From Climacteris rufus (Eukaryota > Chordata > Aves > Passeriformes > Climacteridae): a stretch of 64,000 bases of DNA. Location of the stretch: positions 1 through 64,000 of the forward strand of contig VZRZ01005129.1 in assembly GCA_013398175.1 (NCBI GenBank), written 5' to 3'. The translations under genes were made by a program, and so were the position numbers. How positions within the stretch are numbered: position 1 is the first letter of the stretch; each line of letters opens with the position of its first letter. The notes beneath the pieces are model-generated. The model saw only the letters and a program-made list of their open reading frames with translations, ran no database searches and had not been told where the DNA came from. Shown here piece by piece: positions 60,883-64,000 of this stretch.

Positions 60883-63546
60883 TGTGTAATGGAGAACTTG
60901 TCACCTCCTCTGCTATTTGTATTTCTCAAGCAATTAGCAAACCACTCTCTTGTTGTGATTTTTTGCTTGTTTTGTTTATTGTGGGGTTTTTTTGCCTCTC
61001 TCTCTTTTTTTTTTTTTTTTTTTTTTCTTTTTAAGGAGATGCATCATTATATTTCATCAGGGCAATTTTTTGGACAGTAGCAAAGAGAACAGCTAATCAT
61101 TAGCTCTGACAAAGGGTCCTAAGTTCCAAGATAAAATGCATTGAGGATACCCTCTGTTGTTTCCCTTCTTGCCTACACTCAATTTCTCCTCTCACTTTTC
61201 AAACTTTTCTACCTGTCTGATGTACCATGATGCTATGGCCTTAGACAGGAGGATTCTGGTGTAGGTGCTAAAGAATTAGGCAAAAGGCTTGAACCAAAGT
61301 GGTTTTTTCCTCTGCAGGGTATAGAGGTCAAACATCTTTAGATGGTGACTTTTAACCCTTGGCAGCATCAGAGGGACTATAGCATGTTTGCATATCTTAT
61401 ACCATTGCAGCAAATGAGCTGCTCCATGTCAGATTTGAAGAAATCCTGTGAACAGGTATGTAACAAAGGGATTTGAATAACTATGCTGCTTCAGCTGCAG
61501 GTGACAAATTCTTGCTTGGGATAGCTGAGGGTGAGCCAAATATTCCTGTATGGCTGGGAACATTGTTGGCTGTGAGGGTCCTAGTCTGTTTCCTTGCCAA
61601 ACATTTTTAGGTTTTCTGTTTAAATGGTATCTCTATACTGGAAATATTACATTGGGTGTTTTGTAGAAAGCTTTGTTGTCCACAGGCTTGTTTCACTACA
61701 GAACTTAATATTCTATCTGAATACAACATAGAAACTATTGACATCTGCTTGCTTTGCTTTCAAGCATGTAAACTCTCAGGTTAAAGACTGAGCTACATCT
61801 TCTGAAAAAATACCAGAGTTACTCTTCAGCAAGTTTCTATCTATTTTCTTTTGACCTTGATAGCTGAGCTGACAGTGCCTGAAAAACTCAAACTATGCGA
61901 CATGGGTAAATTCAAGAGGTTATACTTGTCTAGACTTTCCTGAATAAGTGCAGTTAAACAAATATTATAATTTCTTAGTGTTTTTAGTGGCTTTAATTGT
62001 TATTCACTTACCTGAAGAACATTGAAATATTTTTTAATTTTTAATTTTAATATGGATTTGAAACGAAGATTTTATTTTCCAGGTTGTAGTGTTGAGAATA
62101 TTTTCATGGCTGAGCTAGAACAAAAGAGTTGCATTTGTAATGAAAGTAACCATACACTTGAACCAAAACGTCCAAACAATTATTTTCTGAATATGTGGTA
62201 TTACATGTATATTATAGATTTCCAAATGAAAACTTAAGGCACTTAGAAATTGAAAAAAAACAATCAGACACTAAGCCAAAACTGAGAAAGACCTATCGGA
62301 TTCTAAGCCTTAAGTCTGCTTTTCAGTCTAAATATGCTCTTAATGAAATTAAGACATTTAAAGCAAACTTTCCAAATTATCTGAACCTGAACTTGTTTTT
62401 TAGTATGTTTTTGAAGAGAAACTTAATGATTTAACTAGTATTTTTAATACTAAGATCTTTGGGGCAGCTATCTTGGTCTTTCATTTAGTGCCCAAAATTC
62501 CCTTCTCCCGCAAGGACTGCAAGTATTTCAAGAAACTTGATTTAGTAAATATCCAGTAAACCTGAACAAAATATTCAGGCTAGCCTGGTCTTAGGAAAAA
62601 AAAATTACCCTGGCAACTGGTAGGCTTGAATTCTATTCCCAGCCTTTCTACAAATCTGCTGGGCTGCTTGGCCAAGTTATCTACCAATTTGTTCGCTTAC
62701 CCTTTGCAAGATTTTTGCTTTTCACTGTTAATCCAGACAATCCAGAATTTTTTATATTCTATGAGTCCTATAAAATGGGATTGCTTTTTACTTGACCTTC
62801 CATATGCTGTTTTAATACAATCAATATTAACAACTATCAATAAGGGTTAATTAGACTGTTGAACAATAGCACATTTGTAACAAATCTGCAAACTGGAATG
62901 TTCGCATTTTCTCATTCCTCTATGTTTGGGCACAGGAGAGACAGCTTTTTCCGGTCTTAACAGTATTTTTTGTGAAAAGATCTATGTCCATGTTGGGAAA
63001 TCTGGCATTGAGTGCTCATCTTATCTTCCTAAATATTTTATATGATTATGTCTGGTGTTTTTTTCTGTGCATTGTAAGATCTTGGTCATTAAGTCTGAAT
63101 GTGAAAAGTATTTCTGAAGATTTGTCGGAGTTGTGAGTAGCAGTTATGTCCAATGTTTCCATTTTTCTGAGTGTTCTTTACAAATAAAACTTAAATCAAA
63201 ACTGAAAGATAAAAATCACCAGGCTACTACTTTTCTAAGTATTTTTGCATTTTCATGTTTTATCCAAAAGATAGATTGACAACAAAAAGTTGTCATGAGT
63301 AGATGTCTAACTTTCAGAACGCTTTACAGAATTAGAGGTAAGAAATAACTTTGTCTCAATGTGAAATATGATTTATAAATTGGGTAATATTTCTTGCTCA
63401 TTAAATCTTTGAAGATGAACTGATTCAAGGGACAATTTATGACATGTTAACACAAACCAGAATGAAGCACCAGATGAATTTTGAAAACAGGAGATACAGC
63501 AGAAGTATAGAACACAAATTTTTCATAAACATGAAGGGACTTCTTT
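60883..63546. other. Single-copy AT-rich DNA with T22 run, no gene recognised
   Basis: A 22-base T run lies at 61005-61026. The remaining sequence is AT-rich with only short frames (up to 79 codons), none of which resembles a known protein. The last bases before 63547 show no retroviral primer-binding site in the minus-strand reading. Confidence 0.6.
61005..61026. repeat. Poly-T run (T22)
   Basis: An uninterrupted run of 22 T is preceded by CTCTCTCT. No poly-A-tailed retroposon could be recognised on the minus strand upstream of it, so it is listed only as a homopolymer. Confidence 0.9.
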
Positions 63547-64000
63547 TGTGATTGTCCCGGATTTGAAAGACAGGTGTCTGCTGAGAGAGGTTGAACCCTC
63601 CCTTAGGACAGAGAATGTGATTTCCCCTCCCTCCGAATTATTTAATTTTGAAATCAAGGGCTTTCAGGCAAAGATATGGGAAAAGGAATTACAGTTCTTT
63701 ACTAGTATTCATAAACAAGCAATAACAATAATAACAACCATAAATAGAACCAGAAACCAATAGCAGATGACTTTCCCGGGGAAACGTGCACTTCCCAGTG
63801 GCAGAAGGGTTGAATCAAAGCTCACCCAGCCAGGAGAAGAAAAACAGGGCACAGTTGGATTTCCTCTGGTCGCAGCCAAAAGCAAAAGAGCAGCCTCTTC
63901 TCTCCCTTGTCTGAAGAGAGAGTGAGTGTCTGTTCCAACAGCCGGCTCTTCCCTTACCTGCCCCCGCCCAAGCACACCTTTTGTCTCTCACAAAAGAGCT
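63547..64000 (-). mobile_element. Endogenous retrovirus LTR, 3' part, cut by window edge
   Basis: From 63547 the texture changes to that of an LTR I associate with songbird genomes. The plus strand starts TGTGATTGTCCCGG, then has a GACAGGTGTCTGCT block, a GGCAAAGATATGGG block, an AATAA/ACAATAATAACAAC stretch and a G+C-richer part reaching the window edge. The weak polyadenylation-like word on the minus strand near 63700 (TAGTAAAG in the place of AATAAAG) and the CA end at 63547 suggest minus orientation, with the 3' end at 63547. No primer-binding site follows on that strand, so it is a solo LTR or the 3' LTR of an element lying to the right. Orientation and class are uncertain. Confidence 0.6.

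Noticed and set aside
1..64000. CRISPR arrays, bacterial operons, rRNA, U6 or other snRNA genes
   Set aside because: No regularly spaced repeats, ribosome-binding sites, or recognisable small-RNA start sequences were found on either strand. The DNA is vertebrate in character.

Overview
The window looks like bird nuclear DNA, most likely from a songbird. Three CR1 LINE insertions end in the octamer-type 3' tails of avian CR1. A retroviral LTR at the right edge has the arrangement I associate with songbird LTRs. The rest is AT-rich, CpG-poor single-copy sequence full of short homopolymer and pyrimidine tracts. There is no operon-like gene packing, no ribosome-binding sites and no long coding frame. 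I found no confident protein-coding gene, tRNA, rRNA or snRNA gene and no CRISPR array. The window reads as a gene-poor intergenic stretch or the inside of a very large intron.

Layout. At 1-650 is the 3' part of a CR1 element that enters from the left edge and ends in four 8-bp repeats. From 651 to about 17.4 kb the DNA is single-copy AT-rich sequence with small tandem or inverted repeats at 2081, 5584, 9777 and 12307 and T-rich tracts at 13.76 and 16.08 kb. A second CR1 3' end lies at 17393-17723. From 17.7 to 41 kb there is more single-copy sequence, an enhancer-like block near 20.1-20.6 kb, an AT/TG alternating tract at 22.34-22.44 kb and a 22-N assembly gap set between G homopolymers at 32.2 kb. 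A weak candidate pair of 3'-terminal exons lies at 40439-40792.

The clearest structure is at 41.0-42.4 kb. A CR1 copy is split by an 818-bp CpG-rich solo LTR with TG...CA ends, a polyadenylation signal and a near-perfect 5-bp target duplication, and the CR1 resumes exactly after it. To the right come a perfect 13-bp inverted repeat of POU-like sites (42901), a minus-strand CR1 3' end (50320-50560), a 37-bp tandem duplication (52462), another enhancer-like block (about 53.2-53.6 kb) and a fossil tRNA-derived SINE head (60812-60882). A second LTR begins at 63547 and runs off the window.

No set of genes working together is visible. The contents are retroelement relics from different periods embedded in non-coding DNA. 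The items most worth checking are the nested LTR as a possible promoter or CpG island, the candidate terminal exon pair and the conserved-element-like blocks. I saw no sign of a new multi-gene system. All family assignments come from memory of consensus sequences, without a database search.
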